The notes: a model not told the origin generated them from the letters alone. DNA of 64,000 nucleotides from Pseudomonas simiae (GCF_900111895.1 NZ_FOKB01000011.1:92795-156794), one strand, 5' to 3'. Positions 1 to 8,955 are shown, counted from the stretch's first letter. Made by a program: numbers and translations.

Positions 1-179
1 CCTGCGCCAAGGCCCTGCGCCCCAAAGGCGTGCTGGCCGTGTGGTCAGCCAGCGCCGACAAGCTGTTCAGCGACAAACTGCGCAAGGCCGGTTTCAAGGC
101 CGAGGAAGTGCAGGTGTTTGCCCACGGCAACAAGGGCACACGGCACACCATCTGGATTGCGGAGAAGCTCAAGGGCTGA
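1..179 (+). CDS. Spermidine synthase-like methyltransferase, C-terminal end (partial)
   Basis: The reading frame enters at the left edge and closes with TGA at 177-179. The last 58 residues can be read, including KGVLAVWSA and the ending HTIWIAEKLKG. These resemble the C-terminus of the spermidine-synthase-like proteins (Rossmann aminopropyl/methyltransferase fold) of pseudomonads. The catalytic part lies outside the window, so function is inferred from the tail only. A REP palindrome follows 17 bases after the stop. Confidence 0.55.
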   Translation, partial: CAKALRPKGVLAVWSASADKLFSDKLRKAGFKAEEVQVFAHGNKGTRHTIWIAEKLKG

Positions 180-195
180 TCACACTGCAGGTCTA

Positions 196-287
196 ATGTG
201 GGAGCGGGCTTGCTCGCGAATGCGGTGTGTCATTCAGCACATCAGTGACTGAAACACCGCATTCGCCAGCAAGCCCGCTCCCACATT
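196..287. repeat. REPIN: two REP sequences in inverted orientation
   Basis: Two arms, GTGGGAGCGGGCTTGCTCGC and its near-complement ending AAGCCCGCTCCCAC, flank a short variable loop. This is the classic REP doublet of the Pseudomonas fluorescens group. It lies between two converging genes, where such elements are usually tolerated. Confidence 0.9.
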
Positions 288-298
288 GTTGATCTGCG

Positions 299-1219
299 CT
301 ATTGTTGGGAATTACGGTAATCGATCACGTACGGCACTTTTTTGTCGAACGTTTTCTCCAATTCATCGCGGTCCAGCGTCGTCATGCCGCCCAGTTGATG
401 GGCGGTGAAACCGCTGTCGCCGACCGGTGAGCCCGGGGCCAGGCTGACCATGCGCTTGGCGACGGCTTCTATCGCGTCCTTGTAGCCAGCCTTCTTGTTC
501 AGGTTGTACTTGCCCAGATCAATTTGCGTGCGCAGCCAGTTGCCCCAATAGAACTCCAGGAACTCCGGCGCGATCTCGCCAGCATCAGGTTTGCCATACG
601 CGGCCTTGCGGGTGAAATACACCAGGCTGCGGAAGGTGTCGTCCTGCAGGTTCTTGAAGCCCAGGTGCGCCGGCAACTGCTCGGGCGGCAGGGTCTGGCC
701 CTGATTGTCCTTGAGCCAGACCTTGCGCGCGGCCTCCATGCGCTGCCAGAAGTTGGCCATGGTCGGGCTGTTGCTGAAGTCGTCGGTGACCCTGACCCAC
801 ATGTTCAGGCGAGGTCCGCCGCCGGGCGCTTCCCACAAGGTGGTGAAGCTGTGGTGACCGTCGGTCAGGTACAACTGGCCGCCGGGGCCGACTACCACGG
901 TTTTCATGTCGTCAGGATGAGTGCCCACCGGATCCTTGCAGGTGAAGCTCGCCGGCTTTTGCAGGTCCGCGCCCTTGGGCACGTTGTCGGCCTCGCCCTG
1001 GCCGTTGGTTTCGCAGTATTCATCGAAGACCTTGTTGGGTTTATCGGCGAACAGGCCAAGGCTGTAGTAGATCTGATCGAAACCCACCACGGCCTGGGTC
1101 GGGTGCAATTGCTCCAGGGCCACCTCGATCACCTGACCGGGCTGAGGGGTAGAGAACGCTTGGGCTTGGGCCGTGAGCCCACACAGCAACAGTGCAACAG
1201 TCCATGAATGCAGACGCAT
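299..1219 (-). CDS. Periplasmic ParB-like (ParBc_2) domain protein
   Basis: The 306-residue product starts with a signal peptide (about residues 1-21, ending AQA). It carries the motif DGHHSF at residues 120-125, typical of the ParB/sulfiredoxin-like fold of the ParBc_2 family. That family is widespread in pseudomonads as secreted proteins of unknown role. ATG at 1219 is preceded by AAGGA at good spacing. The domain is related to ParB but there is no DNA-partition context here and the protein is probably exported, so a chromosome-segregation role is unlikely. The biochemical activity is unknown. Confidence 0.75.
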   Translation of the reverse strand: MRLHSWTVALLLCGLTAQAQAFSTPQPGQVIEVALEQLHPTQAVVGFDQIYYSLGLFADKPNKVFDEYCETNGQGEADNVPKGADLQKPASFTCKDPVGTHPDDMKTVVVGPGGQLYLTDGHHSFTTLWEAPGGGPRLNMWVRVTDDFSNSPTMANFWQRMEAARKVWLKDNQGQTLPPEQLPAHLGFKNLQDDTFRSLVYFTRKAAYGKPDAGEIAPEFLEFYWGNWLRTQIDLGKYNLNKKAGYKDAIEAVAKRMVSLAPGSPVGDSGFTAHQLGGMTTLDRDELEKTFDKKVPYVIDYRNSQQ

Positions 1220-1317
1220 GAGTTTCAGATCCTTATCGATAAAGTGAAGCGGTTATTTGCAACGCGAGCGGCTAGAATCAACCCTATCCGTGAACCATCA
1301 AATAGCCAGGAGCCATG

Positions 1318-1692
1318 ATGAGCTCGACCAACCCGCCCTCCCACACCGCCAAGCTGGATCGCATCCTTGCCGATGCCCAGCGCGACCGGGAAATGGGCTA
1401 CCGCGACAAAGCCTTGAAGATGTACCCCCACGTGTGCGGCCGCTGCGCCCGTGAGTTCTCCGGCAAACGCCTGAGTGAGCTGACCGTACACCACCGCAAC
1501 CACAATCATGATGACAATCCCCAGGACGGTTCCAACTGGGAGTTGCTGTGCCTGTATTGCCACGACAACGAACACTCGCGCTATACCGACCAGCAATACT
1601 TCGGCGACGGCTCCACCAGCAGCCCGACGATTGCCAAGGCCACGCATAATCCGTTTGCGGCGTTGGCCGGTCTGATGAAGAAGGACGACTGA
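1318..1692 (+). CDS. yajD: YajD-family HNH nuclease-like protein
   Basis: The 124-residue protein closely follows the YajD pattern: CGRC, then LTVHHRNHNHDDNP, then NWELLCLYCHDNEHS. This gives the two zinc-binding cysteine pairs and the paired histidines of an HNH endonuclease fold. E. coli YajD has similar length. Two ATGs are adjacent (1315 and 1318). AGGAG at 1308-1312 leaves only 2 bases before the first and 5 before the second, so 1318 is chosen. The cellular substrate is not known for the family. Confidence 0.85.
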   Translation: MSSTNPPSHTAKLDRILADAQRDREMGYRDKALKMYPHVCGRCAREFSGKRLSELTVHHRNHNHDDNPQDGSNWELLCLYCHDNEHSRYTDQQYFGDGSTSSPTIAKATHNPFAALAGLMKKDD

Positions 1693-1716
1693 AGGCCTTC
1701 GTCGGCTGTACCGGCC

Positions 1717-1794
1717 TCATCGCAGGCAAGCCAGCTCCCACACTTTTGGTCTGTGAACACATTCAAATGTGAGAGCGGGCTTGCTCGCGAAGGC
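1717..1794. repeat. Degenerate REP doublet
   Basis: CGCAGGCAAGCCAGCTCCCAC near 1721-1741 and AGAGCGGGCTTGCTCGCGAA near 1772-1791 are REP arms in opposite orientation, both with mismatches to the intact copies elsewhere in the window. They lie between yajD and the RNA methyltransferase gene. Confidence 0.75.
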
Positions 1795-1861
1795 GATCGG
1801 CCAACCACGGCATCACTCCAAGGCCGTATAATCGCCGTTTTCCTCCAAGGCACCCTTCCCC

Positions 1862-2329
1862 GTGGGCAATAAACGCTACAGCTGCATCGGTCTGTATAAC
1901 CCCAAATCCCCCGAAAACGTCGGTTCGGTCATGCGTGCCGCCGGCTGCTACGGCGTGGCCTCGGTGTTTTACACCGGCGTGCGTTACGAGCGCGCGCGGG
2001 ACTTCATCACCGACACCAAGAAGGTCCACCACGACATTCCGCTGATCGGCATCGATGACCTGAAAAAGATCCTGCCCCTGGGCTGCATCCCCGTCGCCGT
2101 GGAGCTGGTGGAAGGCGCTCGCCCCCTGCCCGAATACACCCACCCTGACCGCGCGCTGTACATCTTCGGCCCGGAAGACGGCTCCCTCGACAAAGAGATC
2201 CGCGACTGGTGCGAAGACGTGATCTACATCCCGACCACCGGCTGCATGAACCTCGCCGCCACCGTCAACGTGGTGCTCTATGACCGCTTGGCCAAGGGCA
2301 ACAACACCCGTTCGGGCCCCAAATACTGA
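1862..2329 (+). CDS. SPOUT (TrmH/SpoU-type) RNA methyltransferase
   Basis: The 155-residue protein is a single SPOUT domain. Motif 1 is NVGSVMRAA (residues 19-27), motif 2 IFGPEDGSL (101-109) and motif 3 IPTTGCMNLAATVN (123-136). Together they build the knotted SAM site and the active-site Arg/Asn of 2'-O-ribose methyltransferases. Length and motifs suit a minimal TrmH/TrmL-like enzyme acting on tRNA or rRNA, but the modified nucleotide cannot be told from sequence. Translation begins at GTG 1862, with AAGG about 11 bases upstream. Confidence 0.85.
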   Translation: MGNKRYSCIGLYNPKSPENVGSVMRAAGCYGVASVFYTGVRYERARDFITDTKKVHHDIPLIGIDDLKKILPLGCIPVAVELVEGARPLPEYTHPDRALYIFGPEDGSLDKEIRDWCEDVIYIPTTGCMNLAATVNVVLYDRLAKGNNTRSGPKY

Positions 2330-2397
2330 TATTTTCGGAACATCCGGCACCTGCGGGCAGTCAGCTATTTATCACTAGCCCTCGTTGGAGACAGATC

Positions 2398-2748
2398 ATG
2401 AGCGACAGCAAAACCTTGCGACCTATCATCGAGCACACCCCGTTTGAAACGCAGCCGCAGCAAAACGTGCACGGCTGGGAGCGCATCGGCTCGGTGGCCG
2501 GTGGCGTGATGATGGTGGGCAAAGGCCTGCGCCGTGGCGGGATTTTCGGCTTGATTCAGGTGGCGATCGGCGGTGTGGCGCTGGTGCGGGGTGTTACCGG
2601 GCACAGTTCGCTCAAGGACAAGCTGGCGCAAGGTCGTCAGGAGATGAACACCGTGCGGACGAAGATCGAACGTGCCGGGGCAGAGCTACAGAACTTGAAG
2701 ACCAAGGCGGAAGTGGCGGCTGAGAAGGCGGTTAAAACCTCAGTCTGA
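2398..2748 (+). CDS. Small membrane protein with DUF2892-like segment and coiled-coil tail
   Basis: The 116-residue protein has a central glycine-rich hydrophobic stretch (about residues 30-70, with GGVMMVGKGLRRGG and VTGHSSLKDKL). It resembles the DUF2892-type inner-membrane segment found alone or fused to SRPBCC lipid-binding domains. A charged, alanine-rich helical tail (75-116) follows. ATG 2398 has GGAGAC a few bases upstream. A stress-related inner-membrane role is common among relatives, but no function can be assigned here. Confidence 0.7.
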   Translation: MSDSKTLRPIIEHTPFETQPQQNVHGWERIGSVAGGVMMVGKGLRRGGIFGLIQVAIGGVALVRGVTGHSSLKDKLAQGRQEMNTVRTKIERAGAELQNLKTKAEVAAEKAVKTSV

Positions 2749-2772
2749 TCTTCCATGTGATGGAGATCAAAC

Positions 2773-2788
2773 TGTGGGAGCGGGCTTA
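2773..2788. repeat. Truncated REP half-site
   Basis: TGTGGGAGCGGGCTTA matches the first 15 bases of the REP arm and then diverges. It sits directly between converging genes, and no partner arm is found nearby. Confidence 0.6.
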
Positions 2789-2791
2789 GGA

Positions 2792-4012
2792 TCAGCGCAG
2801 CAGTTTGGAATCCAGCACCACTGAGGGCTCGCCGATAATGCTCTCGGCCAGCTGCACGAACTCCGCGGTGGTGATGCGGTTGGCCCGCATCACCGCTTGC
2901 GCGAGGTCATCCAGCGACCGCTTGTTATGAGTCTTCACGCGGATCTCGCGGTCCAGTTCCTGCAACACCACCACCGCCCGCGACACCGTCGCGCCACTGA
3001 CGTGCTCGCCGCGCAGGCTGGTCACGCCCTTACCTTCCTTTGCCAATCGCGCCTGTATTGCCTGATAGCGCTCGTCGGTGATGCCACCGGCCCGACGCAT
3101 CAGCTCAATGGCGTAATACTCGGCCAGTCCTTCGCTGATCCAGTCACTGGTGTCGTGGTCATTGAAACGCCCGACCGCCTGTACCACTTCGCGTAACAAC
3201 GGGCTGCTGCCGTTTTCGCTGACCAGCGGCGTGCGGCTGCTGAGGTAGATCGAGTCCCGCGCCGAGAACGCGCCACGGCGCATCGGGTCGCTGGCGCCCA
3301 CCACCAGCAGCTTGGTCGGATGCCGTGGGAAAGCCGCCTCCACTTGGGGCCAAACGAATGTCAGCAACGTCAACACATCCATCCGGCGCATGGCCTGGCC
3401 CTTGGGCGAAGCCACGGTCACTTCCGTCTCGCCCAAACGCACACGGCGGCTACCGAGGTTGCCGGCGAGCATCCAGCCGGTGGGCCGGTCGAACAGGCGG
3501 GAGACGTTGTCGATACGGAATGTGTTCTTGCCGATGCGCGGCCAGGCGGTTTCGATGCTTTTCCAGCCGGCCGGCAGTTCGAAGACCAGGCGTGAGACCA
3601 ATTCAACGCCGTCCTGCTGATCGAGGCGCGCGGTCGGCACCAGGTCTTCACCGCGAAACAGCGCCCAGCTCGGCGTCATCCGCGCTTCATAGATACCGGC
3701 CTTGCGCGCATGGGTGAGGCGTACGCGGTAGGTCAGGCTGGCTTTGTCGGCGCTGGGTTGCCATAGGCCGCGATGTTCGGTGATGCTCCACTGGCCGTCA
3801 GCCTTGAAATCGCTGTAGTCACCGTCGGAGCCAAGGTCGAAGTTCAAACTGCGCACCGCCGAACCCTTGGACAGGCTCACCCGCACTTCGGCCTGATCAC
3901 TCAGGGGTAAGAGTTTGACGTGATAATCCAGGTCGACTTTCTTTGCGCACCATGCAGACGTGCTCAGCGTCAGCAACACCATAGATGCTGCCAACTTGAT
4001 TGCCCCCCTCAT
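2792..4012 (-). CDS. Exported M61-like peptidase homologue with lost zinc motif
   Basis: The 406-residue product has a signal peptide (cleavage near AWCA). Its C-terminal half resembles gluzincins of the M61/M1 type: a segment REVVQ, about 13 residues, then DWISEGLAEYYA. In active relatives the first segment reads HExxH and the second supplies the third zinc ligand, glutamate. Here both histidines are replaced (R and Q), while the glutamates remain. The protein is therefore probably catalytically inactive or uses another mechanism. AAGGAG lies 5 bases before ATG 4012. A GTG at 4018 overlaps the ribosome-binding site and is less likely. Function is unknown. Confidence 0.7.
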   Translation of the reverse strand: MRGAIKLAASMVLLTLSTSAWCAKKVDLDYHVKLLPLSDQAEVRVSLSKGSAVRSLNFDLGSDGDYSDFKADGQWSITEHRGLWQPSADKASLTYRVRLTHARKAGIYEARMTPSWALFRGEDLVPTARLDQQDGVELVSRLVFELPAGWKSIETAWPRIGKNTFRIDNVSRLFDRPTGWMLAGNLGSRRVRLGETEVTVASPKGQAMRRMDVLTLLTFVWPQVEAAFPRHPTKLLVVGASDPMRRGAFSARDSIYLSSRTPLVSENGSSPLLREVVQAVGRFNDHDTSDWISEGLAEYYAIELMRRAGGITDERYQAIQARLAKEGKGVTSLRGEHVSGATVSRAVVVLQELDREIRVKTHNKRSLDDLAQAVMRANRITTAEFVQLAESIIGEPSVVLDSKLLR

Positions 4013-4024
4013 ACACACTCCTTC

Positions 4025-4474
4025 TCAGCCCGCGCGGAAAATCAGGTAGTCCTCCCAGTCATCCTCCGGCACGCTGCCTTCGCTGAGCATGCGCCCGGAC
4101 TGGGAAATGCGTTCGTGGTGCACGGCATCGCGGTCGCCGCAGACCAGGTGGTGCCACAGTGGCAGGTCCTTGCGTTCGCTGACCAGGCGATAACCACAGG
4201 TGGGCGGCAACCATTTGAACTGGTCGGCCTGACCCGGCGTGAGCTGGATGCAGTCGGGCACCGATGCACGACGGTTGGGGTAGTCGGTGCATTGGCAGGT
4301 TTTCAGGTCGAGCAGTTTGCAGGCGATCCGCGTGTAATAGACGCTGTTGTCGTCTTCGTCCTCGAGCTTTTGCAGGCAGCACAGGCCACAGCCGTCGCAC
4401 AACGACTCCCACTCCTCCTGGTCGAGGTGCTCAAGGGTTTTGCGTATCCAGAAAGGTTCGACTTTGGCGGCCAT
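4025..4474 (-). CDS. ycgN: YcgN-family cysteine-cluster protein
   Basis: The 149-residue protein has the CDGCGLCCLQKL cluster (residues 27-38) and further cysteines in ACKLLDLKTCQCTDY and VPDCIQL. This is the pattern of the YcgN/UPF0260 zinc- or iron-chelating family, widely kept in gammaproteobacteria. Length matches the family. It lies 12 bases upstream of the M61-like gene on the same strand, so the two may be co-transcribed. No biochemical role is established. Confidence 0.9.
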   Translation of the reverse strand: MAAKVEPFWIRKTLEHLDQEEWESLCDGCGLCCLQKLEDEDDNSVYYTRIACKLLDLKTCQCTDYPNRRASVPDCIQLTPGQADQFKWLPPTCGYRLVSERKDLPLWHHLVCGDRDAVHHERISQSGRMLSEGSVPEDDWEDYLIFRAG

Positions 4475-4628
4475 GGCTCTGCATCGGTATCGGTGGGTGA
4501 AAAGGCCGCCAGTCTAGTGCCCAAGGCCTCTGGGGCCAAGCGCTTACGACTGGCGGTGTCACAACACTTGTCAGTCTAGTGGCCGCGCAGTAGCTTTGAG
4601 CGCCGAATTGACGATCAGGAACTGCTCC

Positions 4629-5213
4629 ATGACACGTGTTGCCGACTATCCGATCCACACCCAATTCACCGACCGCTGGTCGCCCCGTGCCTTCACCGGC
4701 GAGAGCATCTCCCAGGAAACCCTGCTGAGTTTCTTCGAAGCCGCGCGCTGGGCGCCGTCCGCCTACAACTCGCAGCCATGGCGCTTTCTCTACGCCCGCC
4801 GCGACACGCCGGATTGGGAGCGTTTCCTGGGTTTGCTGAATGAATTCAACCGTGGCTGGGCGCAACACGCGTCGGCCCTGGTGATCATCGCCTCGAAAAC
4901 CGACTTCACTGCCCCCGGCGCCAGCGAAGAAACCCCGGCCCTGTGGCACACCTTCGACACGGGCTCGGCCTGGGGCCACCTGGCGCTGCAGGCCAGTCTC
5001 AGCGGCTGGCACACCCACGGCATGGCCGGTTTCGATCAGGAACTGACCCGCAAAGAGCTGAAAATCCCGCAAGGTTATGCGCTGCATGCCGCCGTGGCCG
5101 TGGGCAAGCTGGGCGATAAGTCGACCCTGCCTGAATACCTGCAAGGTCGCGAAACACCCAGCCCGCGCAAGCCGTTGAGCGAGCTGGTTTGCGAGGGCGA
5201 TTTCAGCCTCTGA
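4629..5213 (+). CDS. Nitroreductase-family protein
   Basis: The 194-residue protein fits the FMN-dependent nitroreductase fold. RWSPRAFTGESIS near the N-terminus and ARWAPSAYNSQPWRF are the FMN-phosphate and flavin-contact segments. A C-terminal half follows with TGSAWGHLALQAS. ATG 4629 is chosen because AGGA lies about 8 bases upstream; an in-frame TTG at 4596 would add 11 residues without a ribosome site. Substrate (quinone, nitro compound or other) is not deducible. Confidence 0.85.
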   Translation: MTRVADYPIHTQFTDRWSPRAFTGESISQETLLSFFEAARWAPSAYNSQPWRFLYARRDTPDWERFLGLLNEFNRGWAQHASALVIIASKTDFTAPGASEETPALWHTFDTGSAWGHLALQASLSGWHTHGMAGFDQELTRKELKIPQGYALHAAVAVGKLGDKSTLPEYLQGRETPSPRKPLSELVCEGDFSL

Positions 5214-5228
5214 GGCCGATGGAGCTGA

Positions 5229-5259
5229 CAGTGAGTTGCCAGGCGATGGCAACTCACTG
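5229..5259. terminator. Perfect 13-bp hairpin between converging genes
   Basis: CAGTGAGTTGCCA, loop GGCGA, then the exact complement TGGCAACTCACTG. It lies between the nitroreductase and the large kinase-like gene, which converge. There is no clear T-run on either side, so termination may be weak or the hairpin may protect transcript ends. Confidence 0.6.
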
Positions 5260-5281
5260 AGGGGTTATTGGATCCAATGGC

Positions 5282-8200
5282 TCACGGCGCTTTAGCGACA
5301 AGTGCCGCATATTGCTTGAGTAACCTCTGCTTCTTCCTTTCATAGTCCTGCATCAAGAACGAGACCATGAACTCAGAGGACAACGCGTCCATATCCACCG
5401 GGTAAATTTTATTGTCGTTCGCGCTGTACATGAAGTTTTTCAACTGTAAATCGTTGTGGTAAATATCCTTCGCCTCCATCTCTGCGAACGTATCCGCCAG
5501 CAGTGAGCGGGCCTCCGGCGGTAAACTGTTCTTGTTGATGTGCGCAAGGTCCACCCCTTCGATCCTGCCCATGACCAGATACCTGCGACCGTCCTCGACG
5601 ATTGTGCGTGCAAACCCATCGCCATAGTATTTATTCAAATATTGAACGTCGGATAATTCGATGTTATCCGAGGGCGTGTATCGCGTCGGTCCTAAATCCT
5701 TATAGGCGCGCTTCCCATCAAGACTGGCGTAGACGACGCCCTCGCCCCCTCTGCCAATCACCGGCCCGCAGTCTGCCTTGATCGACGTTGGAGCACCGCC
5801 CTGGAGTCCCAGGCGTCGCCATTGATCACCCTGGACATGCTCGACCAGCAACCCGGTTTGTCGGTTGTTGTGATAGACCCGGGCCTGTACTTTTCCGTCG
5901 GCTGTACGCGCCACTTGCCGTACTTCGTAAAGGGCGGTTCGGCCACTGCCGTCGGTATGGCGGATATGCGACAGGTGGCCGTCAGCAGCGACATATACGC
6001 CCTGACTGTTGCGTGAGAGCCCGGTAATTCTTGACCGAGGCACGCTGAATTGACGAAACATCCCATTGCTCAGTTCGCCCTCGGGTACGGTCGGCAAGTG
6101 GGTAATCTTGCCATCCACCGCGCGGACCCCGGGAGCGAAGTCGTGAATAGGTCGGTCGTAGGGGCGCATGGTTTGCGTATCCAGGGCGTACCATTTGCTC
6201 CTGTGCTGCACGGCAACGCCCTCAACATTTTCGCCCGCCACCTTGAAGACCCCGATGGCCGCGTCCCCATGCTGCTTGCTAGCGGCCTTGAGCAGGTCAT
6301 AACCGCCGGCCGTGCCCCTGAGCACATTGAACTGGCGGACCAGATAACGGCCACCGCCAACCGCCAACCTGCCGCCCCCCACCAGCAGCTCGCCGATGCC
6401 ACTCAAGGGGTTGAATGCCTCAACGACCTTTGCGCCGATAAACCTCGCAGCCTTGGCCGCCTGACTCGCCGTTGAAAGCCCTTTGCCCAGCACCTTGCCT
6501 GCCTGCGCAGCCTTGCCCGCGCCTAAGGTGACCAAGCCCACGACGTCTAGGGCCAGGTCGAAGAGGCCCTGGCCGACATTGCCATGTTTAAAGTTGACGA
6601 TGGCCGAACGCAATGGGATCAGGCTGCGAAAAAACTCAGCAATCGCCTCATTCCGGGCACTGTCCTGGTCAAACGAGGTCATGCCCCTGGCCTCGTTCAA
6701 CAGGTCATCGTTCTTCAGGTCGAGGGACTTCACGAATACGTCGGCGATAGCATGACTGCGCTCGGAGTTGAAGCTGTCAGGCGGCTGCGTACCTTCAGGC
6801 TGGGCCAGGAACCGCCGGGCGGGCTTATCGTTGCCAGGTTCAAACAGCGCGGTACGAGAGAGGATGTTAGCGTCGCGCTCTTCCATTTTGTCGGCGGTAT
6901 AGGGTTCAGTGCGGCGACGTTTCAGGAAGTTCTGTTTTTCAATAGAGCCTTGGCGCGTATCGATCAGATAAATATCCACCTGACCATTAGTTTGCGTCGC
7001 TTTCACCTCCAGCGTATGCCCTCGGACGTGCAGAGCAGGCGGGGTCAATAAATCACCGGCAATTTTGTATTGGTGGGTGTGAAAGAACTCCAGCTTGCCG
7101 AACTCCAGGTTCTTGCGGTCTTCCAAGGGCAATGTCGAAATCAGGTGCCTGACCAGGCCTTGCTGGCCCTCGCCTTGCGCTTGTATAGCACTGTCGTAGG
7201 CTGTCTTGAACGGGGTGGCGACCCCTAGTTTGCCGGCCCAATACAGATTACAGAACTTATCGACGGGGAGGCGTTTGTCATTGGATACCCAATGATCTTC
7301 AGGCCCCAGCGCTCCCCCTTCCATGACGATATCCAGCATCGAACGCATGCCGGGATAAACGCCGGGCCGCCCTTCCTTTAACCTTGCCTTCTGAATATTC
7401 TTCACTTCGAACAAGCGGGGGTCCAGCTCGGGGAATGCCGCTTGAAGTTGCGCAATGCCCATCGCTGAACGACTGGGGATTGCGGTTTGCAGCGCGTCGC
7501 TGGTGGTCTTCAGTGAACTCAGGTGACTGTTGAATGCAGTCCTCACACGCTCCATGGCACTCGCCGAGGGTGCCTCTTCGGTATCGATGAGCAGTCCATT
7601 GACGGTGCCCCAGTCCTTGAGTGCCTGATAGTCGATCTGTTGGCAGAGCTCTTCGTCGACAGGGAGCGTCTCGGCGCCCAGCAAAATCTCGGCGTACCCC
7701 ATGCCCAGTGTTCGGCCCGGGGTTTGCGCTTCGATCCTGGCCACTGCCATCGCCAGTTGAGCCCAGAGCACGCTGCCATAGGTCACACTCGCCGGAATGT
7801 CTTTGACCAGATACTCAGGTGCCGTCCTGGCCAACAACAGATAGGCCGCCAGAGGGGCGGTTTGTGCGTTGGCCCGGCCTTTTTCAACCAGGTGTTTACC
7901 CAACCCCTCAATGACCACCGTGGCCGGCTGCCCCCAATGCTGGCTGCGCGCCAGATCATACCCGGCGACGCTGTTGCGAGCCGGATCAGCCTGACTTTCG
8001 GGGTCAAGACCCAGATGGATGGCGGTCAACACATAGTCGTTGTTGGCCACACCCGTCGGGATACCCTCCAGCCTCGACTGGATCGCCTGCCCCAGGGCCT
8101 GGGCCTTGGGTGAACCGAGCAGTTTTTCCATCGCGACGATAGGCGTTTTCAAGTCGGCCTCGGACACCGCGCTGCCGCTCATCAAATACCCCAGGGCGCC

Positions 8201-8791
8201 CTTCTCACGCTCCGCCAACGGCAGACCGGGCAAACCGCTGGCGTTGCTTTGAAGCAGGGCGAGCACAGCCTCCTGGTCGTTGCTGGCCATGGGCTGCGGC
8301 CAGGACAGCGCGCCACTGAGGTTGCCCAGGGGATGGACCTGCGCCTGCAGGACGCTCGAATCTTTCAGCGTTACCAGCGCTTCGAGGGTTTTCGGTACCT
8401 GCAGGCCGCAGCCAAGCAGGTAGTCCTCAAGGCTGACCATGCGGTTCTCAGGCAGAGTCGGGCCTGGCCACGAGGAGTCTTCGCACACAAACAGTGTTGT
8501 ACTTTTAAGATGCGACGCCAGCGCCGTTTCCATCCGCTTCCGGGCCTTGGATGCCGACTCATCGGGAACGAGCTGCTGAGTGAGGTCTTGAATCAGACGC
8601 TGGAGTGATTGCGCCAGGGCAAGCTGGTTACAGCGGTCTCCCAACGCTTTCTGCAATGCCGATGAAGGCTTGGGTACAGGGGCGTCGGTTGCCGCTGTCC
8701 CCCCTTGGCGCTGCAAGGCAACGGGCGGGGCGGCGCTATTGGGAAGCACCAATGGCTGGGTATAAACAACGGGCGAATTCAGAGTGGTCAT
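5282..8791 (-). CDS. Large effector/toxin-like protein with C-terminal kinase domain
   Basis: The 1169-residue protein has no signal peptide. Residues 1-60 are Ser/Pro/Ala-rich and low in structure. A long helical region follows to about 740. A Gly/Ala-rich hydrophobic stretch (about 745-830) resembles membrane-inserting segments of Pseudomonas dermonecrotic-type toxins. The C-terminus is a compact kinase: glycine loop IGRGGEGVVY (from 1012), candidate Lys 1031 in AYKD, catalytic loop YHNDLQLKNF (Asp 1114, Asn 1119) and metal-binding VDMD (1132-1135) in place of DFG. This reduced layout recalls OspG/NleH-type injected kinases. AAGGA precedes ATG 8791. No secretion genes or chaperone are adjacent. 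Target and delivery route are unknown. Confidence 0.75.
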   Translation of the reverse strand: MTTLNSPVVYTQPLVLPNSAAPPVALQRQGGTAATDAPVPKPSSALQKALGDRCNQLALAQSLQRLIQDLTQQLVPDESASKARKRMETALASHLKSTTLFVCEDSSWPGPTLPENRMVSLEDYLLGCGLQVPKTLEALVTLKDSSVLQAQVHPLGNLSGALSWPQPMASNDQEAVLALLQSNASGLPGLPLAEREKGALGYLMSGSAVSEADLKTPIVAMEKLLGSPKAQALGQAIQSRLEGIPTGVANNDYVLTAIHLGLDPESQADPARNSVAGYDLARSQHWGQPATVVIEGLGKHLVEKGRANAQTAPLAAYLLLARTAPEYLVKDIPASVTYGSVLWAQLAMAVARIEAQTPGRTLGMGYAEILLGAETLPVDEELCQQIDYQALKDWGTVNGLLIDTEEAPSASAMERVRTAFNSHLSSLKTTSDALQTAIPSRSAMGIAQLQAAFPELDPRLFEVKNIQKARLKEGRPGVYPGMRSMLDIVMEGGALGPEDHWVSNDKRLPVDKFCNLYWAGKLGVATPFKTAYDSAIQAQGEGQQGLVRHLISTLPLEDRKNLEFGKLEFFHTHQYKIAGDLLTPPALHVRGHTLEVKATQTNGQVDIYLIDTRQGSIEKQNFLKRRRTEPYTADKMEERDANILSRTALFEPGNDKPARRFLAQPEGTQPPDSFNSERSHAIADVFVKSLDLKNDDLLNEARGMTSFDQDSARNEAIAEFFRSLIPLRSAIVNFKHGNVGQGLFDLALDVVGLVTLGAGKAAQAGKVLGKGLSTASQAAKAARFIGAKVVEAFNPLSGIGELLVGGGRLAVGGGRYLVRQFNVLRGTAGGYDLLKAASKQHGDAAIGVFKVAGENVEGVAVQHRSKWYALDTQTMRPYDRPIHDFAPGVRAVDGKITHLPTVPEGELSNGMFRQFSVPRSRITGLSRNSQGVYVAADGHLSHIRHTDGSGRTALYEVRQVARTADGKVQARVYHNNRQTGLLVEHVQGDQWRRLGLQGGAPTSIKADCGPVIGRGGEGVVYASLDGKRAYKDLGPTRYTPSDNIELSDVQYLNKYYGDGFARTIVEDGRRYLVMGRIEGVDLAHINKNSLPPEARSLLADTFAEMEAKDIYHNDLQLKNFMYSANDNKIYPVDMDALSSEFMVSFLMQDYERKKQRLLKQYAALVAKAP

Positions 8792-8955
8792 GTTGTTAGC
8801 TGTCCTTAGTCAAGAAGATGTCCTACAAAGTGCGCGCGTCAGCGTTCTTTGCCATCTCTGCGTGGAGCCCCTTGAAAAAAGGTTCCATCTTGACTGTCAG
8901 ACGGTATGTACATGACCCAAGGTAAACGAGTGCGCCCGGCGGGCGGGCGCTGCCG

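Noticed and set aside
196..287. CRISPR-like repeat or integron attC
   Set aside because: Two inverted arms only, with the known REP core; no regular spacers and no cas genes anywhere in the window.
524..1207. A 227-codon plus-strand frame opposite the ParB-like gene
   Set aside because: It has no family features. The minus strand has a signal peptide, the DGHHSF motif and a ribosome site.
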